Part shown: piece by piece, positions 55,509-64,000 of the stretch
Layout: every line of letters begins with the position of its first letter
Numbering within the stretch: position 1 is the first letter of the stretch
From: an uncultured Gammaproteobacteria bacterium
GTDB taxonomy: Bacteria; Pseudomonadota; Gammaproteobacteria; Pseudomonadales; Pseudohongiellaceae
Direction: 5' to 3'
DNA length: 64,000 bases
Assembly (NCBI GenBank): GCA_913060495.1
Contig: CAJXRP010000006.1
Span: 124,001 to 188,000 of the forward strand
Made by a program: the position numbers and the translations under genes
Notes under the pieces: generated by a model
The model's database searches: none
What the model saw: only the letters and a program-made list of their open reading frames with translations
What the model was told of the DNA's origin: nothing

Positions 55509-56780
55509 TTACTCTAGCGCCTGGTAGACCATGGTGTTGAATTTCGCCCGGATGTCCGATTGGCTTGGGCGGACCTGAGACATGAATACAGCGATCAGAT
55601 TTTCGCTTGGGTCAATCCAGTATGAGGTAAGGTATGCTCCGCTCCATGAGTATGTGCCAATCGAACCTAGCTCGCCTACCTTCGCGGGATCAACAATAAC
55701 TTCGAATCCCAAGCCGAAATCAGGAATTTGATCACCGTCCGAATCGATGCGAGGGCTTTGCATAAGCTCCACAGACTTGCGACTCAATATTCGAGAGCCA
55801 TCCAATTCTCCGTTGTTCAGCAGCATTTGTACAAAGCGTGCGTAATCATAGGCTGTGGATGACACCCCGGCACCACCCGAAAAATAACTCTGACCATCTC
55901 CTGCTGGGTAACGTGGGTTATCTAGAATGATGTTGGATTCATATCCTCGCGAGACGGTCAGTCCTTCTTCACCTACCTCTGCATAGAGTGTGACGAGACG
56001 ATCGGACTTGGCTTTCGGCAGATAGAAATAGCTGTCCTGCATGTTCAGTGGAGTAAAAATTTCCTCGGTGAAAAACTGGTCCAGTGGTTTGCCGCCGATC
56101 ACTTCGATGAGGTATCCAAGCAGGTCGAGACCGAGGCCGTAAACGTATCCTGAGCCGGGTTCGAAAAGCAGCGGTTGCGTGGCCAAAAGCTTCATTTGGG
56201 CAGCGAGAGTAATGTCCCTGCTGGTCATTCCATCGATTACTCCGGCATCAACATAGGACTTCTGCACACTGTTGGACGCAAACGGATAACTAATTCCTGA
56301 TGAGTGTGTGAACAAATCAATGATCTTGATTTGCTTAGTAGCGGGGACTGTGGCGGACACATCACCATTGGCATCCACCTCGGATACCACCCTCATGTCG
56401 GCAAACTCGGGAATATACTTCGAAACTGGGTCGTTCAGCTGAAAAAGTCCGCGCTCATAGAGGATCATCGCACCCACTGAGGTGATTGCCTTGGTCATCG
56501 ACGCAAGGCGAAATATGTTGTCTTTCTGCATCGGTGTTTGCGTATCGATATCGGCAAAACCGAAACTCTTGAAATAGGCGAGTTTGCCATTTCTGGCAAC
56601 CAAGGCAACCGCACCCGGAATCTTCCCGCTGGCAATTTCGGCGTTGATCACCGCATCGATTTTGCCCAAGCGTTCCTGCACGAAACCAGTGCTGTCGAGC
56701 GGATCAGACTCTGCAAACTGGGCCCATGCGGTATTGGCTGTAAGGAGCAACAGGGCGGTTACTAAAGTCGCTATTCTCAT
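55509..56780 (-). CDS. Exported class C beta-lactamase-like serine hydrolase of the cluster
   Basis: From ATG 56780, which has GGAG directly before it, the product is 423 residues with signal peptide ending ANTAWA. S-x-x-K is SMTK in LASMTKAITSVGAM near residue 92. Tyr motif YVYGLGLDLLG stands near 215, and a late SWSGAYLTSYWIDP occupies the third region. It resembles the hydrolase at 13325 in length and motif context (SMTK, then LFTHSSGISY), so it is probably an esterase or amidase relative rather than a resistance enzyme. Being inside the PHM/PAL cluster, it may act on the same substrate class. Confidence 0.85.
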   Translation of the reverse strand: MRIATLVTALLLLTANTAWAQFAESDPLDSTGFVQERLGKIDAVINAEIASGKIPGAVALVARNGKLAYFKSFGFADIDTQTPMQKDNIFRLASMTKAITSVGAMILYERGLFQLNDPVSKYIPEFADMRVVSEVDANGDVSATVPATKQIKIIDLFTHSSGISYPFASNSVQKSYVDAGVIDGMTSRDITLAAQMKLLATQPLLFEPGSGYVYGLGLDLLGYLIEVIGGKPLDQFFTEEIFTPLNMQDSYFYLPKAKSDRLVTLYAEVGEEGLTVSRGYESNIILDNPRYPAGDGQSYFSGGAGVSSTAYDYARFVQMLLNNGELDGSRILSRKSVELMQSPRIDSDGDQIPDFGLGFEVIVDPAKVGELGSIGTYSWSGAYLTSYWIDPSENLIAVFMSQVRPSQSDIRAKFNTMVYQALE

Positions 56781-56923
56781 TTTTTTCTCCATGAAGTGGT
56801 TCTCCTGACTTGGGCGTCGTTCAATAATTAATTTGGAAAAATAGAGAACCAGACTGCTTTCTCATAAACAGAAAAAAGCGGGAAATCCCGCCGCCTGGCC
56901 CGATCTTATGGCTAGATTAGGTA

Positions 56924-58117
56924 TTATGGGATTAGGCGCGGAACGAAACGAGTCATCCCCTTAAAAACACCCACATCCCCAGCATAAATATTGCCATCTT
57001 TGTCGGTAGTAACACCTTCACCCATGGCGCCGACACCACCCATGCCAGACGGCCGAATTGTGGAGACGTGTTCGGGTATGAAATACAGCACTTCGCCATT
57101 GCGAGCATTGCCAACACGAAGTCCTTTTCTCCAACCACCCGGGTTGTAGTTTTCATCAGATTCAGAATCAATGGCGTAAAGTAAGTCGTTACTAGGGTCT
57201 ATGTGGATTCCTGAAATTCGACTGAATTGGTACCAGGTATCTAACCACTCTCCGTCTTGGGTAAAGATCTGAATGCGATTGTTTCCACGATCTGCCACAA
57301 AGAGACGGCCCTGTGAATCCATAGCAAGACCGTGTGGCGAGCGGAACTGCCCATCGTCCCAACCGTATTCGCCGAAGTGACCTATGTAAGTGCCATCGGG
57401 CTCCCACATGGTTATCCGGCTCTTGGTATCCGGATTTGGTTCATTTTGAAACTGAGCAGCGTGAGTTTCAGCTATATAGATGCGGCCATTCGGAGCGATC
57501 AAAACATCGTTTGGGTCGGTAAGATGAGTGGGTGGATCGCCCACCTCGCCCGGCGTACCGATGGTCATTAACAGCTCACCGTCGGGACTAAATTTTAGTA
57601 TCGCGCTACCCAAATTGGCCGCCGCAGGGTTTTCGTTAATTTCTTCGATCCTCGCAACGCGGGAATCAGCAATCCAGACATTGCCTTCGTGATCCACATC
57701 CATGCCATGGGGCCAGAGAATTTGGCCGGCGCCGAATTGCTTGACCACGCGCCCATTCGGATCGAGTTTAACAATAGGGTTAATATTCGGGGTCGTGGCG
57801 CATTGATTGTTACCGCAACGATCTCCTGCCCACACGTGCACGCCATCGATATCGATATCTACCGCGCTGACAGAGCCCCAACGGCGGCCATCTGGCAAAG
57901 AGCCAAAATTACGCTGGGTGACATAAGGGTTTGGCAAATTGTTAATAGGTCGTTGACCTGCATGTGCAGCTGGCTTTCCAGTCTCTGCCATTGATCCGTC
58001 GGTCTGTGCCATGGGGTTTGTTTGCGCCATAACCCCAACAGATGCCAATGAAAATATAAGTCCCACCAACCCAGTTTTTATCAGGGCTTCTAAACAGACG
58101 ATATTGTTATTACTCAT
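56924..58117 (-). CDS. PAL-like six-bladed beta-propeller (NHL repeats), exported
   Basis: The 397 residues have a signal peptide (ending VGVMAQ) and NHL repeats from about 75 on. Blade sequences align with animal peptidyl-alpha-hydroxyglycine alpha-amidating lyase: WPHGMDVDHEGNVWIAD (His 137), TDPNDVLIAPNGRIYIAE, SPHGLAMDSQGRLFVADRGNNRIQ (His 262) and EGVTTDKDGNIYAGD. Two of the three zinc His are kept. The third, in an expected PHD, is replaced by GEG (366-368), and the catalytic Tyr region reads ETHAAQ. It is therefore PAL-like but may not be an amidating lyase. It lies in one cluster with two PHM-like proteins. Confidence 0.8.
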   Translation of the reverse strand: MSNNNIVCLEALIKTGLVGLIFSLASVGVMAQTNPMAQTDGSMAETGKPAAHAGQRPINNLPNPYVTQRNFGSLPDGRRWGSVSAVDIDIDGVHVWAGDRCGNNQCATTPNINPIVKLDPNGRVVKQFGAGQILWPHGMDVDHEGNVWIADSRVARIEEINENPAAANLGSAILKFSPDGELLMTIGTPGEVGDPPTHLTDPNDVLIAPNGRIYIAETHAAQFQNEPNPDTKSRITMWEPDGTYIGHFGEYGWDDGQFRSPHGLAMDSQGRLFVADRGNNRIQIFTQDGEWLDTWYQFSRISGIHIDPSNDLLYAIDSESDENYNPGGWRKGLRVGNARNGEVLYFIPEHVSTIRPSGMGGVGAMGEGVTTDKDGNIYAGDVGVFKGMTRFVPRLIP

Positions 58118-58425
58118 TATGCTCTCTCTTGATTTCTAGGATTATGAACAAACTTCTAACAACATAAGTTTTGGTCTGCTTCTCTGTTGCGACTAATGCT
58201 GATGTCTTTTATTGTCTATCATACATTCACCGATTTTCCATGTTAGGGGGCGCAATAATGATTCGCCAGTATGCCTTTCAAGACTATGAGTCAAAACTAC
58301 AGTATAAATAGTCTTGTACATTTCTACGAGTAAATTATACAATTGAATAAATATTTATGTCCATCTCGAAAACCCGCTAAACTAAAGTAGTTCTTTCAAA
58401 GTGTTTATTGAATAGAGACAAAGCC
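58118..58425. other. Divergent promoter region between the PAL-like gene and a secreted-protein gene
   Basis: It holds operator site 5 and a good rightward promoter: TTGTAC (58313-58318), then 16 bases later TATACA overlapping the operator. No leftward promoter for the PAL-like gene could be assigned. Confidence 0.55.
58335..58350. promoter_or_regulatory. Cluster operator motif, site 5
   Basis: TTATACAATTGAATAA, identical to site 4, lies 76 bases upstream of ATG 58426 and overlaps the probable -10 TATACA of that gene, so a bound regulator would block transcription. Confidence 0.8.
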
Positions 58426-59448
58426 ATGAAAATCAATATGAGTCGAATCCCGCCTTACATACTCTGTATTTTTACTCTCGTCACTGGAAGCGCCGCGTGC
58501 GCTCAAGCTGGCTATCAGGTTCCTCGAACTAGCGACGGACAGCCCGATCTCCAAGGCGTGTGGGCAAATAACACTGTTACTCCTGTGCAGCGACCGGATT
58601 TATTCGAAGGCCGGGAGTTTCTCACCGCGCAAGAGATGCAAATTATATCGCAGCGAGCAGGCGAAATTACTGCAGAGGCCGATGACGCCCTGTTTGGCGA
58701 ATCAGTGATTACATCAGCCTTGTCAGGAGATACTGGATCCAATGATCCCTCCACTGGTAACTACGACCAGTTTTGGTTGGCGGAACGGAGTATACATAAC
58801 CGCACTTCCCAGATTATTGACCCATCGAATGGCAAATACCCCCCACTTACTGAGGAGGGCATAGCCAGAGGTGAGCGTATGGCCCAGTTGCGGAATAACT
58901 CGGCTGCCGTCGGCGAGAGATTTGAAACTCTCGACTCCTATGCGACTCTGAGCCAAGATGACCGTTGCATCACCAATGGCGCACCCTATCTGGATTCTGG
59001 ATATAACAGCTACTGGCAAATTGTACAGTCCAAGGACTACGTCGTAATCCTGCAGGAGATGATGCATGACGCCCGAATCATTCCCCTTACCGATATGCCC
59101 CATGCGCACGAGGCTATCGAGCTTTTGCATGGTGATTCCCGAGGTTACTGGGACGGCGACACCTTGGTGGTGGAAACGCGCAACTATTCGGATAGGAGTG
59201 AACATAGCCACAACCGCGCCGAGTTAAATGTTGAACGCATTACTCGCATCGGTGATGGACAGATGCGTTATCAACTTACGTCGAACGACCCCAGTACTTA
59301 CTCTGCCCCTTACACTCGGGAAATTATTTTTGACTATTCCGACGGAGATATATACGAGTTTGCCTGTCACGAGGGCAATTATGCGCTGCCTAATATGTTG
59401 CAGGGTGCGCGGGAAGCGGAACGGCGAGAGGCCGCCGGCGAGAAGTAA
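58426..59448 (+). CDS. Secreted protein of a widespread unnamed family (QGVWANN / ACHEGN motifs)
   Basis: From ATG 58426 the product is 340 residues with signal peptide ending ACAQA. DGQPDLQGVWANNTVTPVQRP opens the mature protein, GYWDGDTLVVETRNYS lies near 250, and YEFACHEGNYALPNMLQGAR ends it. These motifs recur in many exported proteins of Acidobacteria and marine gammaproteobacteria with no established function. Two mature Cys, in DDRCITNG and FACHEG, could form a disulfide. It runs opposite to the PAL-like gene and is followed after 45 bases by the PHM-like lipoprotein, so the two form a probable operon under site 5. Confidence 0.8.
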   Translation: MKINMSRIPPYILCIFTLVTGSAACAQAGYQVPRTSDGQPDLQGVWANNTVTPVQRPDLFEGREFLTAQEMQIISQRAGEITAEADDALFGESVITSALSGDTGSNDPSTGNYDQFWLAERSIHNRTSQIIDPSNGKYPPLTEEGIARGERMAQLRNNSAAVGERFETLDSYATLSQDDRCITNGAPYLDSGYNSYWQIVQSKDYVVILQEMMHDARIIPLTDMPHAHEAIELLHGDSRGYWDGDTLVVETRNYSDRSEHSHNRAELNVERITRIGDGQMRYQLTSNDPSTYSAPYTREIIFDYSDGDIYEFACHEGNYALPNMLQGAREAERREAAGEK

Positions 59449-59493
59449 ATTACATCTTGACCTGATTAAATGAATAAGGAGAGGGAGGAAATC

Positions 59494-61425
59494 ATGTCAG
59501 CCATTCGGCCACTGATTGCCGCCCTCGTCATTTTCCTATTTCTGGCCGGGTGTGCAACTTCCGGCAATCGCATCAGCAGGGAAATTCTGCCCATCCCCAG
59601 CTCTGAAGTCACCAACCATAGGCACGACGACACCCAACTGATGGAATCCGAAGGCGCCGCACCCGGCACCCCGTTGGAACATCTCTCAACTCCCCAATTG
59701 AAGACGAGCTGGCAACTAGGCGAGCCTGATCTGATCGTGAAGCTCCGGGCGCCGTATTCGCTCCCGCCAGAGGCTTCCGACGTATTCCGCAATTTCGTAA
59801 TACCGAATGTAACTACGTCAGATCGCTATGTGCGCGCGCTCGAATTCAGGTTAGGCAATCACGAAGTCGTACATCATGCCGAGTTTCGACTCGACGAGAC
59901 TGACGTCTCGTGGCGCCGCGATAACGAGGAGCCCGGCACAGGGTACGGGGGGATGGACAACGCAACGGCACACTATCCTGACGGCCATTTCGTGAATTGG
60001 GTCCCAGGGAAGCGAGCTTCCGAATTGCCCGAAGGGCTTGCCTGGCGACTCCCGGCCCACGCGGATCTTGTGGTTCAGCTACACATGATGCCGTCGGGTT
60101 TCGAGGAAGTCATCGATCCAATAATAGGGCTCTACTTTGCCGACGAGCTTCCTAAGCTGAATCCGCAGATGATCTGGCTTGGTTCGCGTTGGCTGCCCGT
60201 CGAAGCGGGTGACACCAACTTTGTGACTCGCGACAGCTACGAGTTGCCCATCGATGTCGATGTACTGAGCGTTCTGCCTCACTGCCATTTCATCTGCAAG
60301 AACATCAAGGCGTGGGCTATTCTTCCGGACGGCAGCCAGCAGTGGCTCGCGAGGGTTGAGGAATGGGATTTTTACAGCCAGAACGAGTCCCGCTTCAATC
60401 GGCCGCTCAGTCTGCCGCGTGGCACGACTGTGTCGGTGGAGTTCGGCTACGACAACTCCATAGGCAATAAGCGCAACCCCAATAATCCGCCGCAAGACAT
60501 CGAATTTGGCCCACTGTCATCGAACGAGATGGCCGACTTGTGGATTCAGGTCATGCCCCGCAACGAGCGCGAGAGTGAAAGTCTGAGACGTTTCTCCGCT
60601 CGCCACCTGCAGCAGAGGATGATTGAACGGCAGGAACGGCTCGTGGAACTCGAACCGGACGTCAACGGCTACATTGAGCTGGCCCACAGCTATAAGCGTG
60701 CTAGTCAGGTGGATAAGGCCGTAACTCGCCTTCAGGAGGCGCTGCAGTTCGCGCCTGAGAGCACCGCGGTGCTGGAGAGTCTTGCCATCGCGCTGACGGA
60801 TGTGGGACGACACGACGAGGCGCTCAATCACTGGAGGCGTTGTGTCCAGCTCGCTCCGAACGATTCGCGTGCGCATCTCAATTTGGGTACGGCTCTCGGT
60901 TTCTCGAATCAGGTTGCGGAAGCGGAGTCTCATCTGAAACTCGCTACGGAGCTGGATCCTGGCTTTGCACCGGCATTCTTTCGCCTGGGTCGCGCACAGT
61001 CCTACCAGGGTCGTTTCGACGATGCTCTGCTAAGTTACCGCGCCGCCTTGGCGCTCAACCCTAATGAACCCATGGCCCTCCATGCCGCGGCCCGCTTGCT
61101 GGCAACTCATCCTGATCTAGGCAAGCGCAGACCCAGCGAAGCTCTAGAGTTGGCCAGCCGAGCGCTGCGACAGCTCCCTAAGCCCGACGCCATGTCGCTA
61201 AGTACGCTAGCGACGGCTCAGGCGGCAACAGGTGGCTTTGAATTGGCTGTAACGACTGCGAGGCTGGCTTTGAGCCGAGTCGCACCCGATGAGAGATCAC
61301 TGGAATCTAAAATAAGGCGCCAGGTAGACCTCTACGGACAGGGTCGGATCGAAGTTGCAAGAGCAGCGGGTAGCAAGCGATTTGTTGCTCCCAGCGAGAG
61401 GCATTCTGTTAGGCGTGTGGAGTGA
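59494..61425 (+). CDS. Lipoprotein with PHM-like copper monooxygenase domain and C-terminal TPRs
   Basis: From ATG 59494, behind GGGAGGAA, the product is 643 residues with lipobox LAGC (Cys 20). Residues about 75-355 have the copper type II monooxygenase pattern with all six ligands: HH 127-128, His 197, His 263 and His 265 (HCH), Met 346. FGYDNSIGNKRNPN is the loop before the Met. Five TPR-like repeats fill about 390-600. There is no cytochrome motif, unlike the PHM-like protein at 50362. The gene is visibly richer in G and C than its neighbours, which suggests separate acquisition. It should sit on a membrane facing the periplasm; the TPRs may recruit a partner or a peptide substrate. Confidence 0.8.
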   Translation: MSAIRPLIAALVIFLFLAGCATSGNRISREILPIPSSEVTNHRHDDTQLMESEGAAPGTPLEHLSTPQLKTSWQLGEPDLIVKLRAPYSLPPEASDVFRNFVIPNVTTSDRYVRALEFRLGNHEVVHHAEFRLDETDVSWRRDNEEPGTGYGGMDNATAHYPDGHFVNWVPGKRASELPEGLAWRLPAHADLVVQLHMMPSGFEEVIDPIIGLYFADELPKLNPQMIWLGSRWLPVEAGDTNFVTRDSYELPIDVDVLSVLPHCHFICKNIKAWAILPDGSQQWLARVEEWDFYSQNESRFNRPLSLPRGTTVSVEFGYDNSIGNKRNPNNPPQDIEFGPLSSNEMADLWIQVMPRNERESESLRRFSARHLQQRMIERQERLVELEPDVNGYIELAHSYKRASQVDKAVTRLQEALQFAPESTAVLESLAIALTDVGRHDEALNHWRRCVQLAPNDSRAHLNLGTALGFSNQVAEAESHLKLATELDPGFAPAFFRLGRAQSYQGRFDDALLSYRAALALNPNEPMALHAAARLLATHPDLGKRRPSEALELASRALRQLPKPDAMSLSTLATAQAATGGFELAVTTARLALSRVAPDERSLESKIRRQVDLYGQGRIEVARAAGSKRFVAPSERHSVRRVE

Positions 61426-61492
61426 GTATTTACGAAATCCCAATTGGCTTGTTGTAGACGCTGTTTTAAGAAGCTGATAAATAAACGCACTT

Positions 61493-61732
61493 TTGCTGAG
61501 AGATATTGGTTGCGCGGGTACACGACACGATGATGATCTCTATTTAGAACTGAAGCTAACATCTCAAAACCATGGTCAGATAGACATTCCGGAATTGACA
61601 GAATTCAAACCTCAAACTCTGATAGCCAATACTAGCGGTGAATTCAGGCTCTATCGAATTGGCGACTCCGTCGCGTCACGTAATATTCACGCATCGATCT
61701 ATGAGGCGCGAAGACTTTGTCAGGTGTTTTGA
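61493..61732 (+). pseudogene. C-terminal remnant of an NADH:flavin oxidoreductase
   Basis: The frame ends RIGDSVASRNIHASIYEARRLCQ. This closely resembles the end of FMN/FAD-dependent 2,4-dienoyl-CoA reductase/trimethylamine dehydrogenase-type enzymes, where a GD-x-x-x-R-x-I-x-x-A-I motif binds FAD. DDDLYLELK earlier fits the same family. Only about 70 residues remain; the N-terminal 600 or so are missing and the upstream 60 bases do not continue the frame. The surrounding 368-base gap holds nothing else. Confidence 0.6.
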
Positions 61733-61793
61733 GGAAGTGAATTCATGTGAGGCTTGGGCTCCCGTTGTGTTTCCTGTTCAAGAATTTACTCTT

Positions 61794-63410
61794 CTAAGGT
61801 AGTTGCGGCCCAGCGGCTACTAGAGCTTTGCCTGCGCTGTTGTCGGTGAATTTCTCAAAATTTTCTACAAATAATTCTGCTAGATTGATTGCTTTTTTGT
61901 TCCATGTGGCAGCAGCCCCATAAGTATTCCGAGGGTCAAGTAGGTTGCTCTCAACCGAGTTCACAGATACTGGTACTTCTAAGTTAAAGTAGGGAAGAGT
62001 AAAGGTCTCAGCGCTATCTATGCTCCCATCGAGTATTGCTCGAATAATGGCGCGAGTGGTAGAAATTGATATTCGCTTGCCTGTTCCATTCCAGCCAGTA
62101 TTGACGAGGTAGGCAGTCGATCCAGCCGCATCCATTCTTTTAACCAATTCCTGTGCGTACTTCGTAGGATGTAGCGAAAGAAATGCCGCGCCAAAACAGC
62201 TAGAAAAAGTAGGTGTAGGCTCAGTCACACCACGTTCAGTACCGGCCAGCTTTGCAGTAAAGCCCGAGAGGAAGTGGTATTTAGTTTGCTCTGGCGTTAG
62301 CTTCGATACCGGAGGAAGTACGCCAAAAGCGTCTGCCGTAAGAAATATGACTTGTTTGGCGTGGCCTCCTTTCGAAATAGGCTTGACGACATTCTCGATA
62401 TGATAAATCGGATAGGAAACTCGTGTGTTTTCGGTCTTGGAAGCGTCATCGTAGTCTATGATCCCTGCCTCGTTAACGCTAACATTTTCCAACAATGCGT
62501 CACGACGGATCGCCTTGAATATGTCTGGTTCACTTTCCTTGCTCAATCTGATGGTTTTAGCATAACAGCCTCCTTCAAAATTGAAGACTCCCTCGTCATC
62601 CCAGCCGTGCTCGTCATCGCCTATTAGCTCCCGTTCTGGGTCGGTAGAGAGGGTGGTCTTTCCAGTACCGGAGAGGCCGAAAAAAATTGCCGTGGTTCCA
62701 TCTTTGCCAGTATTTGCAGAGCAGTGCATAGATGCCATGCCGTTGAGTGGCAATACGTAGTTCATCATCGAAAACATGCCCTTTTTCATCTCGCCGCCAT
62801 ACCAGGTTCCGCCAATTAGCTGAACCTTCTCAGTAAGATTAAACGCAATGAAGTTTTCTGAATTCAAACCCTGTTGTTGCCAGTCAGGATTTGAGCACTT
62901 AGCGCCATTCATTACGATAAAATCGGGCTCGAAATCTTGAAGTTGTTCGGGCGTTGGCCGTATGAACATGTTCTTTACGAAATGTGCCTGCCAGGCGACT
63001 TCCATGATGAACCGTACTTTCAAATGACTGTTCTCATTTGCACCGCAGATTGAATCGACTACATAGAGTTGTTTTCCACTAAGTCTATCGGTTACTTTCG
63101 ACTTGAGGCTTGTCCAAGTTGCTTGGTCGATGGGCTTATTGTCGTTCTTACCTTGGTCTGACCACCACACCGTGTCTCGGGTTATGTCATCCCTCACTAA
63201 ATATTTGTCTTTTGGAGATCGTCCGGTAAAAACTCCGGTATCTACCGCAATCGCTCCCGCTTCTGTCAATTTTCCTTTCTCGTAGCCGTTCAGCTGGGGA
63301 TTTGTTTCTTGCCTAAAAAGAAATTCATAGGATGGGTTGTAGAAGACTTGATCGGCATCAGTGATGCCATATTGGCTTAAGTCCGGAGTCGTTTGCTGCG
63401 ATTCTTCCAT
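61794..63410 (-). CDS. pckA: Phosphoenolpyruvate carboxykinase (ATP)
   Basis: PckA converts oxaloacetate and ATP to PEP, the entry to gluconeogenesis. The 538 residues fit the ATP-dependent family. Key sites are [10 protein letters not shown] near residue 60, the [11 protein letters not shown] active-site stretch near 205, the P-loop [12 protein letters not shown] near 245, the metal site LIGDDEHGW near 263, and [11 protein letters not shown] near 330. It stands alone, reading left; the 223 bases upstream should hold its promoter. Confidence 0.98.
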   Translation of the reverse strand: MEESQQTTPDLSQYGITDADQVFYNPSYEFLFRQETNPQLNGYEKGKLTEAGAIAVDTGVFTGRSPKDKYLVRDDITRDTVWWSDQGKNDNKPIDQATWTSLKSKVTDRLSGKQLYVVDSICGANENSHLKVRFIMEVAWQAHFVKNMFIRPTPEQLQDFEPDFIVMNGAKCSNPDWQQQGLNSENFIAFNLTEKVQLIGGTWYGGEMKKGMFSMMNYVLPLNGMASMHCSANTGKDGTTAIFFGLSGTGKTTLSTDPERELIGDDEHGWDDEGVFNFEGGCYAKTIRLSKESEPDIFKAIRRDALLENVSVNEAGIIDYDDASKTENTRVSYPIYHIENVVKPISKGGHAKQVIFLTADAFGVLPPVSKLTPEQTKYHFLSGFTAKLAGTERGVTEPTPTFSSCFGAAFLSLHPTKYAQELVKRMDAAGSTAYLVNTGWNGTGKRISISTTRAIIRAILDGSIDSAETFTLPYFNLEVPVSVNSVESNLLDPRNTYGAAATWNKKAINLAELFVENFEKFTDNSAGKALVAAGPQLP

Positions 63411-63633
63411 GAGTATAACCTTTATATTTTACTGAGCTACAGGCACTCAGCGCCTGTAGGTAAATCGCAATACTTATGTCTATATCTACTATCTCAAAGG
63501 GAAAACTAATCTTCACTTTCTAGACGTAGTTTTGATCTTTCTGAATCCTTCTATTTCGATAGAAAGTTCGGGATGCGTGGGTACCTATAGATTGTATGCG
63601 GCTCTGTGAGTGGTCCGAATTATGTTCGGTGTG

Positions 63634-64000
63634 CTACTGCCTCTTTTTCATTTCTCTGAAAAACATAAACAGAAAAACAGTGGCCAAGACACTGAAGGCC
63701 ATTACAAATAGTAAATAGTAATCCCAGCTAGATTCTGCGAGCTTTCCAGCGACAACATTAAAAATGGCTGACGATATGTAACCGAATACATCCACTAGAG
63801 TGAGTGTAAAGCCAATGTGGTATCCGCCTAAGCCAGTAATATAAACATTAACTGGTAAGTACCACGCTGGTGCGAACGTGAAACCGAACATGAAAATCAA
63901 AATAAAACTCAGAATTTGCGTTGAACCTGGGCTGAGTCCAAATGAAGCTATGGACCACAGTAAGCCAACAAATAATGTGCTTAAACTCAGGCAGCAGATG
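63634..64000 (-). CDS. C-terminal part of an MFS transporter, cut by the window edge
   Basis: The frame is open from the right edge to the stop at 63634-63636, giving about 121 residues. Four hydrophobic segments are visible; WYLPVNVYITGLGGYHIGFTLTLVDVFGYISSAIFN is typical of segments 10-11 of sugar-phosphate-type (OPA) MFS carriers. It ends in a basic REMKKRQ tail facing the cytoplasm. The substrate is unknown. Confidence 0.7.
   Translation of the reverse strand, partial: ICCLSLSTLFVGLLWSIASFGLSPGSTQILSFILIFMFGFTFAPAWYLPVNVYITGLGGYHIGFTLTLVDVFGYISSAIFNVVAGKLAESSWDYYLLFVMAFSVLATVFLFMFFREMKKRQ

Overview
The window looks like a chromosome segment of a gammaproteobacterium related to the Pseudomonas/Cellvibrio side of the class, probably marine. 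The evidence is gene order. The runs ypjD-ffh-rpsP-rimM-trmD-rplS-dsbC-hom-thrC-recJ and alaS-lysC-csrA are the ones I know from that group, and tadA and purL lie nearby. I cannot name a genus from sequence alone. No rRNA, tRNA or CRISPR array was seen.

Layout. 1-3.2 kb: the end of a small ABM-fold protein, then two TPR proteins, one with a 2OG-Fe(II) oxygenase-like end and one with a methyltransferase-like end; the second seems to use a non-AUG start. 3.3-10.1 kb: membrane protein, tadA, lipoprotein, purL, an NIF3-like protein and a NUDIX hydrolase. 10.2-13.3 kb: the phage-shock system, pspABC facing pspF, with a clear sigma-54 promoter. 13.3-18.4 kb: a serine hydrolase, then the peroxide-defence group DUF3501 / Fe-S oxidoreductase / rubrerythrin, divergent from an OxyR with both redox cysteines. 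18.4-22.1 kb: phosphoesterase, phosphopantetheinyl transferase, CorC-like protein, ypjD. 22.3-31.9 kb: the ffh-to-recJ core. 32-38.3 kb: small proteins, a DsbD-like reductase with a duplicated sensor domain, a serine hydrolase and a PhzF-like isomerase. 38.4-41.7 kb: an FHA / PP2C / kinase operon whose kinase carries a second, degenerate kinase domain. 41.8-48 kb: AI-2E-family permease, alaS, lysC, csrA, thioesterase. 48.1-48.9 kb: non-coding DNA with a duplicated multi-hairpin repeat.

50.3-61.7 kb is the accessory region and the most interesting part. It encodes two exported proteins with the complete six-ligand copper site of peptidylglycine alpha-hydroxylating monooxygenase (PHM). One is fused to a cytochrome c motif; the other is a lipoprotein with TPRs. 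It also encodes a beta-propeller resembling the partner lyase PAL, a serine hydrolase, two secreted proteins of unknown function, and two nearly identical GntR/FCD regulators. A 16-bp near-palindrome (TTATnCAATTGnATAA) occurs five times in the intergenic DNA here, so the cluster is probably one regulon controlled by the GntR pair. I propose a periplasmic oxidative pathway of PHM-PAL type acting on an unknown small molecule or peptide. The chemistry is inference; the motifs are visible.

The window ends with pckA (ATP-type PEP carboxykinase) and the C-terminal part of an MFS transporter that runs off the right edge.
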